The notes under the pieces were generated by a model, which did no database searches, was not told the origin of the DNA, and saw only the letters and a program-made list of their open reading frames with translations. From Triatoma infestans (lineage: Eukaryota > Arthropoda > Insecta > Hemiptera > Reduviidae), in NCBI GenBank assembly GCA_011037195.1, contig JAAEAF010014807.1:186001-250000 (forward strand): a stretch of 64,000 nucleotides of DNA. The letters are read 5' to 3'. The number at the start of each line of letters is the position of its first letter. Positions within the stretch are counted from its first letter, which is position 1. Shown piece by piece: positions 33,787 to 44,824 of this stretch. Both the position numbers and the translations under genes were made by a program.

Positions 33787-34868
33787 GGTTTTCTTAAAGG
33801 CATGTTGGTAGAAGCAATTTAACAGAAAACTGCATGACTCCATTTTGATTATTGAAATTTGGAATGAAGGAATTTTTAGTTATTTTTCATTTTAGCCTTC
33901 TGTTACTCCCACTATTCACCCTTCTCTCTCCACTCTCCGCAGTAACGTCCAGTATTCAATAGTAATGAATGATAAATGCCGTCAAAAAAATTTCATAATT
34001 CACCAAATATATTAATGTTAAATATAAAGATATGAATATTACCAAACTAAGGAAATAAAAAAGTTTACCAACAACATTAACAATCTCTTTAACGGGTATA
34101 AATAAAGGAATAAGTAACATGGCGAAGAAGAGTACAGACCGTTAAATAAGAGTACTGAAGGAGAAGAGTTCTTTGAGTAAAGTTTTTAACGAGGGACCAT
34201 CCTACCAACCTTTCTAATTCACTGGAAATTCTTCACTTCTTTGATTGTGACCACTTTTCTCTCTCTCTTCCTATTTGCCAGCCAGCTACTTCTTTTCTAA
34301 CATTGTCAAACTCCGTATAATGATTGAAAAAGCTTGATTTTTCAAAAGAGGTAATTAAAAGAAATATTGAAGTGATAATAACGATCTTAAAGCTTAAACA
34401 ATAAATAATTAAAAGTGAAATAATGGATGGCATTAATAAAGGGATTTGTTAATATAATTAATTTAATATTATTGTTTGACCCTTCGTCAGGCGCGTACGG
34501 GTCTGTTGGAACCATGGCGGTAAAGGTTTAGTTGTTTGGCACTTCTTTGACCACGTCAGTGTTTGTGTTAATGTTAGTATTGTGCTAAGTACCATCAAGT
34601 TACTTAAAAAGCAATGTAATAATTTATATTTGTTTAAATTAGGCCTTTAGCCGGGCTTACCAGACACACTTCCCCTAGTCAAGTAACACTTTTTTAACTT
34701 TACTTTTTCTAACCATATATAGTATGGAGCATGGAGCCAATAACAAACATGTACATGGAGCACGTTAAATTACTAATAAATTCAGTTCTCTGCTATTTTC
34801 TTCTAAAACAGCTCCAACGATTTTCTTTAAATTTTTAATATTAACTACACATATAAAGAGATAAAACT
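33787..34868. other. No recognised gene or repeat
   Basis: AT-rich. A slightly GC-richer stretch at about 34485-34560 has no ORF of note. Confidence 0.4.
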
Positions 34869-34949
34869 TTTATTTACAATTGTTGTGGTTGATTTCGCAG
34901 AGCTGGAAAGTATCTGGAGAGATATTTTCCGTGATAGCCTGCTTCTTTT

Positions 34950-35005
34950 TGTGGTCATCGACCGGTTTCGGGCGTTCGCCCATCATCAGGATGCATTTGT
35001 CAAAC
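34950..35005 (-). ncRNA. Hammerhead ribozyme motif, best-preserved copy
   Basis: Minus strand: stem I 5' strand CATC (34993-34990), core CTGATGA (34989-34983), stem II GGGC-GAAC-GCCC (34981-34970), GAAA (34969-34966), self-complementary ACCGGT (34966-34961), cleavage-site C at 34960, and stem I 3' strand GATG (34959-34956), extendable by TTTG/CAAA across an internal loop. All invariant hammerhead positions are present. Stem III is three base pairs with no loop, so activity would be expected mainly from a dimer pairing the two ACCGGT palindromes. Predicted cleavage falls between 34960 and 34959. Confidence 0.87.
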
Positions 35006-35129
35006 AGTATGATAACATAGTTTTTGCACAGAGTAAATTTAGTTGATACACTCAGTGAGTGATCAACAGAGTAGAGAGTATCAATTAAATTTGCTCGGTG
35101 CAACACTATATTACCACACTGTTTGGGAA

Positions 35130-35180
35130 ATGTATCCTGATGATGGGAGAACGCCCGAAACCGGACAATGACCACAAAAA
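35130..35180 (+). ncRNA. Degenerate hammerhead motif in the opposite arm
   Basis: CTGATGA (35137-35143), stem II GGGA-GAAC-GCCC (one mismatch), GAAA (35157-35160), then ACCGGAC instead of ACCGGTC, which destroys the A-U pair next to the cleavage site; stem I TATC/AATG is also weakened. Probably inactive. Confidence 0.75.
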
Positions 35181-35214
35181 GAAGCAGGCTATCATGGAAA
35201 ATATCTCTGATATA

Positions 35215-35545
35215 TTATTTGCAACATTTCTCAGAGAAAATTCTATAATGGAGACTTTTTGGGGAAGGGTGGGGCTATGTTTATCTCCATTGTGCTATAT
35301 AATTCTGTCAATAAATAATATTAATTAGAATTATACAAGTTGCAAAAATTTTCATTTGAAGAAAATCGGTTAACCAGAAGTGCGGACTTTACTGAATCAG
35401 TTTTCCAGTATTTTTGTGATATTCTCCATAAAAACGCCGGCGGTTTCAAGCACTTATAAGGATTGGAAGTGTGAAGAAAATTTGTTGTTTCGCTGTAAGA
35501 GAAAGACGTGTGAGTGTTTCACACCAGATTTTTTTATGTTTAAAT
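35215..35545 (-). repeat. Family H 5' part, minus strand
   Basis: The body (CTTTTTGGGGAAGGGTGGGG, GTTAACCAGAAGTGCGG) runs to the 5' terminus GTAAGAGAAAGACGTGTGAG then TGTTTCACACCAGA at about 35497-35531. The hammerhead element abuts or is inserted into it. Confidence 0.7.
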
Positions 35546-35934
35546 TTGTTTAGAAAAAATAAAATTGTGAAGTTAGTCAATGTTTCCCAACAAAATAACC
35601 AATCTTGTAAGAAAATATTTTACCCATATCAATCCCAATGGTAACTGGCGTACATCCAATTACCAGAATCTCAACAAAATGTCTCACCAAATTATGTGAC
35701 ACCTGACAACAGCAATGTATATCTTTGACAAAATAGCTATTGAAACGTAACTTCATATGACACATAACTGAGCTTTCAATTTATCTACATACAAACATTC
35801 ACATATTTATTATTATATTCAAGAGTTTCTTTTTTTTGGAGGAAAAAAAACAAATTGCAATTTTCTCAAGTGACAGTAAGATTGCTAAAATAAAATAAAA
35901 TCAATGTCATTATTATATTATTCAAGGAAGGGGA

Positions 35935-36615
35935 AGGCAAAACCCTACACTATCCAAAGCCTTCCTGGGCCCATATAGCTACCCCTAAAGAATAACAACT
36001 ACTGGGTCTGGAACAAAAGTCCAGGTCCAGGTTTTACCCATGTAAATTTCACCACAGACCGAACAAATCGGACCAAAACCTTGAAAGGACATAGCTTAAG
36101 ATCCTCTACCGATATCCTATTCCGGCCGAAGGTCCTAAACCTAATCTCCTCACAGCCCAAACAATCCGTCATTAGATGCATGGGTGTTTCCTCCTTCGCA
36201 TCACAAACTCTACAAAAGAGGTCAGGCATGAGTCCCATTGTATAGAGATGTCTCCTTAAGCCACGTGGCCCAGGGAGGAAGGCAACCAGACACCTGAGAG
36301 TGGTCTGTGAAAGACATCAGATTCCGCTACTCAAAGCTTTGTCTAGACCCCCCAATGAGCATCTTAGACTGCCGACAACTGATCCTTATGGATGAGTGCT
36401 GTGAGGTCATCCACGTCTGGATGCCTGACAAACATGTGCCAGAAGACACACCAACAACAGGCTCTGGACCAATGAAAAGGAGAGATGCGCCTAATTTGGC
36501 CAACCTATACACCTCCTCATTCCACAAGATATGACCTGGAACCCAGACCAGAAACACATCCTTCATTGGAGAAAGATCTTCCAGTGTTTTAGAACATTCC
36601 AACACCAATCTGAAA
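35935..36615 (-). mobile_element. LINE relic (RNase H and C-terminal part)
   Basis: Minus-strand translation: MKDVFLVWVPGHILWNEEVY (RNase H WVPGH block), LAKLGASLLFIGPEPVVGV, then MGLMPDLFCRVCDAKEETPM and HLMTDCLGCEEIRFR (C-terminal CxxC...H...C motif), then about 130 bp of 3' UTR. Same group as the 10145-11086 LINE but more decayed. Confidence 0.8.
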
Positions 36616-36684
36616 GTGAAGACACAAAGTCAATGTTGAAAACACTCCCAAAAAAATTTAAGAAATAAGCTAAAACAGTTGTAG

Positions 36685-37630
36685 TTTGTAATAGTCACAC
36701 AACTTTCTCTTACTCTTTGTAAAAAAATTATAAATAAAATAAAAAATCCATTTTAAATTTCAAATTTTGTTCATTTGAACTTAACATAAATAGAATTGGG
36801 TGGGGGGGAGCAAATACTAACCCAGAAAGGCAGTACATTGTAAACTAAAAGAGAGTGCCAATATTACTAAACCAACTCAAATATTAAATTCGAAATTTAA
36901 CGTATATCTATCTAAAAACTCTTCTTTTGGTTTTCTTTGTAGAAAAATGTTTCAAATAAAAGTGATAAGTGATAAGCGATTACTTTCTATCTATATAGTT
37001 AAGCATTCTGAAGTTTTAAAGAAAATCGATGCAATCGATTTCGAAAAAAAAAATCCCCAAAATTTTAAAAACCTAATCAGTATAATCGCTCTTCTGGTTG
37101 GTCGATTTTTTTTATCCAATCTGAAATTCTAGCAACGCTTGTTTTGTATATTATTATTACACAGAGGGTAGAATCATACATTATAATTAAATTGGTATTT
37201 TAGACAATATCTTAAATTACTCTTCTCCTAGAAAACCTCAATAAATAATTTTTTCCCCATAAATGTTTTAAATAAAAATGATAAGTATTTATGTATGTTG
37301 ATAATATAAAAAGTTTTAAATGAAATCTTTGCAGCCATTTCCGAAAAAATACGCGAAAAACTAAAGAAAAAACCAATCACTAAAGTCCACTAATGGTCAA
37401 TGGATTCTGCCTGAAACCATCGTATCTGATATGGTGGAATACCAAGTTAGAGCTTAGCCTATGAATTTACATTTTTGAAATATTCTGTTACATACATACA
37501 CACCATACGCAAAAACCATTTTTTTTTCGTATTTAGCGGATCCAAAATATGTAATTCTGGTGAAAACACAATTTTTAAAATCTCGCATGATCGCAATACT
37601 TTCTCTTAATAGGAGTAAGAGAAAGTAAAA
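36685..37630 (+). mobile_element. Family H element, nearly full length
   Basis: Begins near AGTCACACAACTTTCTCTTACTC and ends with the best terminal hairpin in the window, ACTTTCTCTTAATAGGAG then TAAGAGAAAGT at about 37598-37625. Two internal tandem units of about 318 bp are visible (ATGTTTCAAATAAAAGTGAT near 36947, ATGTTTTAAATAAAAATGAT near 37264). Confidence 0.78.
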
Positions 37631-38035
37631 AGATTATTTCATTGAAAAGAAGTAAGTTTTCGAAAAGCTGCATATTTCAAAGAGTCTTGAAAAACTTTTC
37701 ATGAACGTATGGATTAAATAGTGAGCTTAATTAGCTGCAAAAACGTAGGAATTATTTTCACTACTGTACACTCTGAGAATCAACATCTGTGTTCTTCTAC
37801 TGAATATACGATAAACAAATAAGACATGCACCAGGCGTTTGCCTTATATAACTTAGGTACTAGATATTTATAAACTTAATTACGACTAAGGCTTTTAAAC
37901 ATAACAATTTACATTACTAATTTCCCTCACTGGAATTTTTTATTTCCAAATGAAAATTTTTTTTTTATTCTACAAAATTTTACTAAATATTTGGTTGTAT
38001 TTTTTATATTAAACTGTTTTGGGGGAAACCTACAT
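37631..38035. other. AT-rich spacer
   Basis: Nothing recognised. Confidence 0.4.
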
Positions 38036-38039
38036 CATA

Positions 38040-38955
38040 GTGCACGGCACTTTATTAATCTCCCCCGCTAGACTACCAGTTTCTTCTACAGTATCCTAAA
38101 ATAACTTTCAGCTTCAACCCTCCCAGGCAGTCCCGCGAGATACCCTTCCAAATACGCGAAACTGGGACACCAATTCCCTAACTCCATCATCAAAGTTCTG
38201 ACATATAGGACTAGACGTCCTCCCTGTATTATGTAAATGACTAGACTCCCATGTGTGTCCAGTCACTACACCCATGGGTGTCGTCCCACTAAGGAACAGG
38301 AGGTAGTCTTAAACCCCCTGCTTAGACCCTTTGATGACTTTTTTAGCCTAGAAGCACCCCCGCGTGTCCTACCAGCATTTTCCAAAAAATTCTTATCTCC
38401 CAAATTCTAACCTTACTATCACAGAACCTCTTGGAGATGCAAGGCTGGCTCGAGATCACAAAAAGGTAAGGAGAATCCCTCCCTAGCCAGCCCATCCTCC
38501 CTCTCATTGCTCTCTACTCCCGCATGTCCGGGTACCAAGTACAGTTGCACTTTACCCATCCGAACTAAGGTAGCCTTATCCTACATTCTCCCACCAATTT
38601 GGAACTCCAACACGGCTTGTTCAAAGCCCTCAGTACAGCCGGACTATCAGAGAATATCCGCAACTCTTTAATCTCTCCCTGTCATGCCCCCGCAAGGCAG
38701 TAGCATTCAAAAATAACAATTACTTCAGACTGAGAGACAGGGGCCATACCACCCAAGGCCACAGATCTCTCCCAGTCAAACTCCAGCAACTATACTCCCG
38801 CTCCTGACAGACCAGTTTCCTTCTGTCTAGAGCCGTCCGAATAGCAGTGAATAAGCCGTTGCCCGCCTCCATTAGCCTTGTGAGAATATTCTTCCTCAAA
38901 TGCTGATTTAAAATTTGTGTAAGTTTGGGAAACCAGCAGAAAATCACGGCAAAAT
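38040..38955 (-). mobile_element. LINE relic (RNase H region)
   Basis: Minus-strand translation near 38450-38560 gives VQLYLVPGHAGVESNEREDG, LAREGFSLPFCDLEPALHL, an RNase H remnant like the WVPGHAG...NE.AD block. Upstream frames (ILTRLMEAGNGLFTAIRTAL, 38720-38947) belong to the region preceding RNase H. Frames are broken throughout. It is GC-richer than its surroundings. Confidence 0.75.
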
Positions 38956-40010
38956 CAGTTAAGAAAATTTGCTTCGGATTTTAGCCGCATATTTAATTCT
39001 GATTAACATTATATGGAAATGGAAAATCTGCGCAGTAACCTGAAGTGGTACTTTAAGGGAAGATTAATGTTTCTTTTACTCACTAAATGAGTGGTCCCTG
39101 AGCTTGCGCTCACACCCGTCCATAGAAGTCGTCAACCTATAATAGAGAAGAAGAGAGTAAGGTTCCCAACTTCCCTTGCTCCATCTGAGTAAACAGCGCG
39201 ATAACACGCATTCTAAAGTTATAAGTAAATAACTAAACTCCATAACACAATGACATCCCAAAGAGATAATGCAACATAAAATAATTAATAATAATAAGCA
39301 AGAACAGAAAGCCCCAGCAACCCCAGAAAGAAACACAACAAGAACAATAACAAACACAACCTCCACAAAAGAACAACAAGGAACCCTAACCAGCCTTACA
39401 TATCCAATATCCCCAACCAGAACCCACAAAAGCTAATATCACCCTACTGGTCACGTGATGGATTAAAACCGCACTCTTGATCGTCTAACATTCTACCGCG
39501 CTTTTTTCAGTCACATAATATAATTCAAGAGAAGAAATTTTTTTGTGGATGTATTTCATTATCATGATAACATATAATCCGTACTTCCGTAATGTTAACA
39601 CTTTGGAACTAATGACGAATATATTTATAGTTATGTACATGTGAATAAAATAAAACTGATATCTCAATTAAGAATGACCAATAAAATAAACGGTTTATAT
39701 TACAATAGGTGGTGGAAGAGTTCAATTTAATAATGAAAATTCAGATGAAACTAATAATTTAATTCATTTTTCAATTAACACTCCCTCTCTGTTTTTCACT
39801 TGCACCATATGGGAATAAATATTGAAAATAGATCTATAAAACACTAAATAATAATAGAAATAAAATTGTAAAGCCATGTATATTAATTAAGATCAAAAAA
39901 ATAATATTATCTTTTAGGTATAAAAATTTTATACCCTTAGGAAACGGAGGAATTTTTTCTATTTTATTATTATCTTTGTTTCTATTTATTTTATTTATTA
40001 AAATATAATT
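38956..40010. other. Mostly unassigned; short family H-like piece at its start
   Basis: 38960-39070 resembles family H body (CTGAAGTGGTACTTTAAGGG). A hydrophobic 117-aa ORF on the minus strand (39076-39429) looks low complexity and matches nothing known to me. The remainder is AT-rich. Confidence 0.35.
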
Positions 40011-40014
40011 TCTA

Positions 40015-40300
40015 CCTTTCCTTTCTGCTTTAATAGGAAGTTTACGATCGTGTCCGATTTTCGAAATTGAGTTTTCACGGATTTACAAGTGTTGAGGCCA
40101 CCTGAGTACGACAAAATGTAGCCTCTGTGTATGTGTATGCTTTTTTTTATAAACAAAAAATAAAGCTTCATTTTATCCCCCCTCTCTAACCTTCAGAAAG
40201 AAGGTAGCGAACAAAATCCATCAAACGGAAGTACCATTTTAACTAAACTTCTTTCCTCCCCAGCTTTTCGCTATTTTCTGAATAATAGTTATAATAAACT
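40015..40300 (-). repeat. Family H 3' part, minus strand
   Basis: Terminal hairpin remnant (CTTTCCTTTCTGCTTTAATAGG), then TTGAGTTTTCACGGATTTAC and body sequence CAAAATCCATCAAACGGAAG. Confidence 0.65.
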
Positions 40301-40334
40301 TCCCACAATAGCTACATATATAATTGATATGAGA

Positions 40335-40585
40335 AGGAGAAAATTGAGTTTGAAAGATGAATAAACTGGAAGTAATACTGAACTATACAGTGTTAAATGT
40401 ATACGCAAACAGCCGGGTTCTTTACACGTAGTACATAAAATTGTAGTAAGAGATGTAAAGTGAGTAAGTACAGATGATTGCTGACGCGTGGTGACTGCTG
40501 TATAAACTGCTATATGGTTAACGCAGCTGTATATAAACAGAGTCTCTCACTCTAGTCTGGCCTAAGTAGTGAGTGAAACTCTCAA

Positions 40586-40626
<41 letters not shown>

Positions 40627-40885
40627 CTCTCTCTCTATGCTCGGATCCTATTACATCATCAATATAATGGGCATGATTAAGACAGAAATTGGGTTTATGA
40701 GATAATAAACAGGAAATAATGCTGAACACTGTATAATGAGAAAAATGTATCACAAACTGCTAGGACTTTACACGTAAATATAGAAAATGGTAGTGAGAGA
40801 TTTAGAATGAGTGAAGGAAGACAAAGGTAGTAGATGATTGCTGATGCGTTGTGACTGCTGTATAAACTGTGTATAAAGCTACTTC
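40335..40885. repeat. Imperfect direct repeat (~340-bp period) with TATA-like motifs
   Basis: Two copies, 40342-40530 and about 40682-40880, share AATAAACTGGAAGTAATACTGAA/AATAAACAGGAAATAATGCTGAA, TTTACACGTA, GATGATTGCTGACGCG/GATGATTGCTGATGCG and GTGACTGCTGTATAAACTG. The first is followed by TATATAAAC and the second by TATAAAG and TATATAAAGG. The spacer has a (GT)n tract. It may be a pair of LTRs or promoter-like repeats; no TSD was found. Confidence 0.6.
40591..40620. repeat. (GT)n microsatellite
   Basis: An uninterrupted run of about 15 GT units. Confidence 0.95.
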
Positions 40886-41164
40886 CTATATAAAGGTATC
40901 TAAACTTTGTGAGAATTTCATATTCAAAGAAATTTTATTTTATAATTACATTAATAATTGTAGTAAGAGAATGTGTAAGAGAAAGAGAAGTGTGAGAAGA
41001 GTGTCGTATGAGTGTTCTCGTCTCATTTAAAAGCTGCCAACAATATCAGCTATGGATTGAAAGAGCCCTGTAACAGTAAATAATAATGATTGGTTCAGAT
41101 AGGTTCATTGGTTACGAGATCGCCACTAATATTAGCACGATATTGCGATATTGACATAATTAGC

Positions 41165-42480
41165 AGTATTATTGACTATGCTTTATAATCAAGTATTGAA
41201 TGAAGAACAAATTCCTGAAGAAACAAGAACCTGTTTTATAACTCCTAATTTAAAAAAAAGTGACAGAAAAAATGCTCCACCTATGGAAGTATAAGAAGTG
41301 TTATTAGCGATTTTACAAAAATACTGACATGAATAATGAGAAATAGAATGGAATAAGGAGTTTGAAGTTTCTATAGAATAACGTGTTGTTTTGTTTTACA
41401 GCCGGTAAGTCGTGTATAGACTAAATTCTTACAATCAGGCAAATTTTTGAAAAGCACGAAGCTAAATGTAGGGATGTGGAAATGTTGTTTACTGATTGGA
41501 AAAAACGTACGATAGCATGGCTAAATATGGCCGGTAAAATTAAAGAATTAATAAAAGGTACAAAGGCGATATACAGTGAGTACAAGTGTAAGGTAAATGT
41601 AGAAGAGTATCATGTACAAAATGTCAACTGCAAGGTTGTCGAATGTCGCCGTTCTTATTTTAAGATATATATAATTGCGGCCCTGAAAATAAGTGTGCAA
41701 AAATAGCAGTTCCAATTTGGGAAGATAACTGCATACACAATTTCCTGTTTTGCAGACGATCAGGTGATTGTATTTCAGGATAGTGACGTCATCTGTATGT
41801 GTACCGAAAACTGGCTGAGGGATAAGCAATAGGGTCTGAGAACTACGATATCTCAAGTCAAAAAAGCGTCAGATCCTGTCTACATAAAAGGGAAATAAAT
41901 AACAACTATCCGAAACTTCAAATGTTTAGATTTCTTGTGGAGACAAATGGCTCTTCCGATCAAGAGATCTTCCTAGGAGTAATTGAATGAAGAAAGTGCA
42001 CCTCCACCTAAACTCTGTCCTTTGGAAATAAAAATATATTCTTCCAGGAGTGAAGGAAAAAACGACCTCACAATATTCCAAGCCTCCAAAGCATAAAACC
42101 GGTACGGCAGCGAAACTGGTCGACAGAAAAACATCTTCCAGACAAGCTTTTAGCTATGGAGATGGAATTCTGGCGAAGGTCTGCAAGGATTTCAAAGGAT
42201 GGACCCAGTAACCAACGCTAGAGTTAGGTTCATAATGAATACAGAAGTAAATATCCTTTAGATCATTGAAATCAGAGGCTTGAATGGTTTGAAAGCGGAA
42301 GCCGACTGGGGGATTGCCGAAGGAACTTTTGCAGTGTGAGGTCAATGGAAGATGATCCAGAGATGTAGGTCAAGGAGAACGTTGAGGGTGAGGTATGAGA
42401 AAGTGTCATGGGGAATGACCAGAGCGAAAATGTTGCCTTAGAGCAAATTAGAAGAGGGCAATGAAAAAATTAGGTTGAGA
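41165..42480 (+). mobile_element. LINE reverse-transcriptase relic
   Basis: Plus-strand translation in several frames: NEEQIPEETRTCFITPNLKK (RT start), TYDSMAKYG (KAYDSM-type motif A region), FADDQVIVFQDSDVIC (motif C, FADD intact) at about 41748, FKCLDFLW, then EMEFWRRSARISKDG near 42150, the C-terminal FWRRSARIS block common in arthropod LINEs. Many stops and shifts; no 3' tail defined. Confidence 0.8.
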
Positions 42481-42519
42481 AAAACCGCAGATCTGCGAAA
42501 ATTCCTATTAAAAAAAAAA

Positions 42520-42545
42520 AAAAATTATATAATATATATATAATA
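42520..42545. repeat. Poly(A) and (TA)n tract
   Basis: An A-run followed by alternating TA; may mark the tail of the preceding LINE relic. Confidence 0.6.
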
Positions 42546-42687
42546 ATATTAATAAACTATAGGCTAAAAGGAGGGGGAGCAATAAATTTGTTTCTAATTT
42601 TGCCAGTTTATCATAAAGAGATACATCTGGATGATAAGCATTAAATACACATATCGATTCGCGCAGTACATGAAATATAATCCCGCT

Positions 42688-42888
42688 TTTTTTTTACGTC
42701 ATTAGCGCCCGAGCCTTCCGGGCAATGTTCTCTTGTTACAGACAACACTGTCCATTATCGAACACGGACAACGAACAGTAAAAGCACTTAGAAAGAGAAA
42801 ATCTATTAATGCAACACTGCTAAACTCGAGCCAAGGACTAGCGCATTGCAAGTCCAGACGCAAACACTGAGCTAATCTCGCCCCAAGC
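42688..42888 (-). repeat. tRNA-derived SINE, diverged, minus strand
   Basis: Poly(T) start, GTCATTAGCGCCCGAGCCTTC, body CCGGGCAATGTTCTCTTGTT, and a tRNA head near 42860-42885 (complement of GATTAGCTCAGTG). About 20 bp of internal duplication is present (AACACGGACAACGAACAG). Confidence 0.75.
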
Positions 42889-42921
42889 CCTTCTTCTTAT
42901 TATTATTGTTTTTACGAGTAT

Positions 42922-42952
42922 ATAATTATTATTATTATTATTATTATTTTAA
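42922..42952. repeat. (TTA)n microsatellite
   Basis: About nine consecutive TTA/ATT units. Confidence 0.9.
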
Positions 42953-43584
42953 TGGAGTAAGGAATTTGCAAATGCAAACAACATGAGAAAAGCATATAAA
43001 TCGAGTAAAGTTGCTCGGTTGTTTTAAACAATTTTTACTACAATATAAAATGTAACCAACTATTAGCTATATTGATTATATTCCCAAAAAAACGTAAAAA
43101 AAAAAGAAAAGAATAACCAATATTATGTTCATAAAGGTGTGTTTTGAATGAAATGTCATTCACCTTCTGACCTACGTCTCATCCCACACAAATATGCAGA
43201 TTTTTTATAAATGGTGAACTAAACAACAGTTAAAAACAACTTCTAACCAAACTCGATAAATTGGCAATTTTTTTTTTATATAAAATGTCTTTATTCTCTT
43301 GTTGGCAGTACTGTTTTAGTTTTTACTAATAACAATACAATAAATATTAAGTGTTAATATTGATGTTGCCTTGAAGTTCATCCAGTTTTGAGGCTATCTG
43401 TATTTCTATGTTTCATTGAATACTCCAAGCGGGTATTAGCCCAACGTTGGAGACCCTATTGCTTTTGCTTTCAAAAGATCTAATCTAACATAAGTATCAA
43501 TCGTCTGGGGTCCTTACATTGCTTATGATACAAACCGGTTCAGGGCTCAATTTAAGAACGTCCAGACAAGCTTTGAATGGATTT
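42953..43584. other. Unassigned
   Basis: No clear ORF. The sequence around 43540-43590, which continues after the inserted LINE at 44825, may itself be an old LINE frame, but I could not identify it. Confidence 0.3.
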
Positions 43585-43598
43585 GAAAGAGCAGAGTT

Positions 43599-44810
43599 TT
43601 TTATTTTTTTTATATCTTTTTATTTAAAATTTGCAACTGTACAACATAATGCACAACAAGTAAATATGTTTAGAAGAAATGTAAATTAGCATACTATTAA
43701 CGTGAATGCTGGTCACCCAGTGGTGGCCAACATTAATTCAAGTGATCTCGTGGCCATCTGCGCCTGAGTCGTCGAGCTGGATGTCCGGGAAGTGATCGGG
43801 AAGTAAGGTGATGTACGAGGGATTTCGGCTTGCGATCTGAGGTTTTTATGGAAGTTGATGTACAGGATTTAACGAGATCTGCTACGAATGGAATTTTGAG
43901 ATCAGTACGTAGAGTGAGGTTTGAAACATAGAAAGGAGCGTTACTATTCGGCGAAGAATTTTAGATTGTAAGGTTTATATGCGGTTTAGATTTGATTTTT
44001 TGGCAGCGCCATAGAGTTCTAGTACGTAAGTCCATATCGGCATAAGGAGAGAAGTGTATAATCTTATTTTATTGTGTAAAGTTATTTTTGAACGTTTGCC
44101 AAGTAGTTTAGCGAGTAGTCTATATCTTGTGTTGAGGTCCTTCCTTTTCATTCGATTTTGAGGATTCCATATAAGTTTTTGTCCAGGTATCAAGATATCT
44201 CACATGATCTGCAGGCGATATAGGAGTGTTGTGAATGTAGACCGGAGGGAGGACTTTATGGTTGAGGGTGAAAACAATATATTATTTAGATTTAGTAGGG
44301 TTTATTTTGATTCTCCATTTGGTAAGCCAATTTTCTATAATATGAAGATGGGCTTGCTAATTCCGAATTGTGAGGACGGGGTCAGAACCTGAGGATAGGA
44401 TTGCTGTGACATCAGCAAAGGTATAAATAAACGTAAAATGATGGGTTGGTAAGTCAGCCATGTAGATGGTGTAAAGAAAAGGAGCTAGGATACTTCCTTG
44501 AGGAACACCAGCAAGTATAGGATAAATTGAGGACTGCTGGGTTCCGTGATATACCTGGAAATGTCTATCAACTAGATATGATTTTATAATAAGGAAATAT
44601 GTGGATGGCAGGCTGCTTTTTAACTTCCATAATAAACCCTCATGCCAGACTCTATCAAATGCTTAAGAAACATCTAGGAAAACACCCGTATAATATTGTT
44701 TCGATTCGGGAGCAGCGATAGCGATAGAGTCTACTACTCGATGTGCTTGTTAGCAGTGGAGTGGGATTGACGGAATCCAAACTGATGATTCGGGATGTGT
44801 TGTAGAGTGT
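43599..44810 (-). mobile_element. 5'-truncated Jockey-like LINE
   Basis: Flanked by a perfect 14-bp TSD, GAAAGAGCAGAGTT (43585-43598 and 44811-44824), with an A-rich tail on the minus strand next to 43599. Translation, N to C: STYFLIIKSYLVDRHFQVYH, ILAGVPQGSILAPFLYTIYM, ADLPTHHFTFIYTFADVTAI (motif C FADD changed to FADV), IENWLTKWRIKINPTKS, RYRLLAKLLGKRSKITLHNK, LYTSLLMPIWTYVLELYGAA. This order is Jockey-group RT and post-RT. Truncated inside RT with frame breaks. Confidence 0.93.
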
Positions 44811-44824
44811 GAAAGAGCAGAGTT

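Larger units (their letters stand above)
34880..35214 (-). mobile_element. Hammerhead-bearing repeat, copy 5: near-complete palindromic element
   Basis: Two inverted arms of about 150 bp meet near 35057. The minus-strand reading starts TCAGAGATATTTTCC and ends with the tail CAGCTCTGCGAAATCAACC, so it has the same polarity markers as the other copies but keeps both arms. The flanks TTATTTACAA (34870-34879) and TTATTTGCAA (35215-35224) form a 10-bp TSD with one mismatch. Each arm carries one hammerhead, head to head; the one read on the minus strand is intact. Inverted terminal repeats with hammerheads are known for Penelope-like elements. Confidence 0.82.

Noticed and set aside
39076..39429. 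117-aa hydrophobic minus-strand ORF as a membrane protein
   Set aside because: Cys/Leu/Val-rich reading of low-complexity DNA with no conserved motif.
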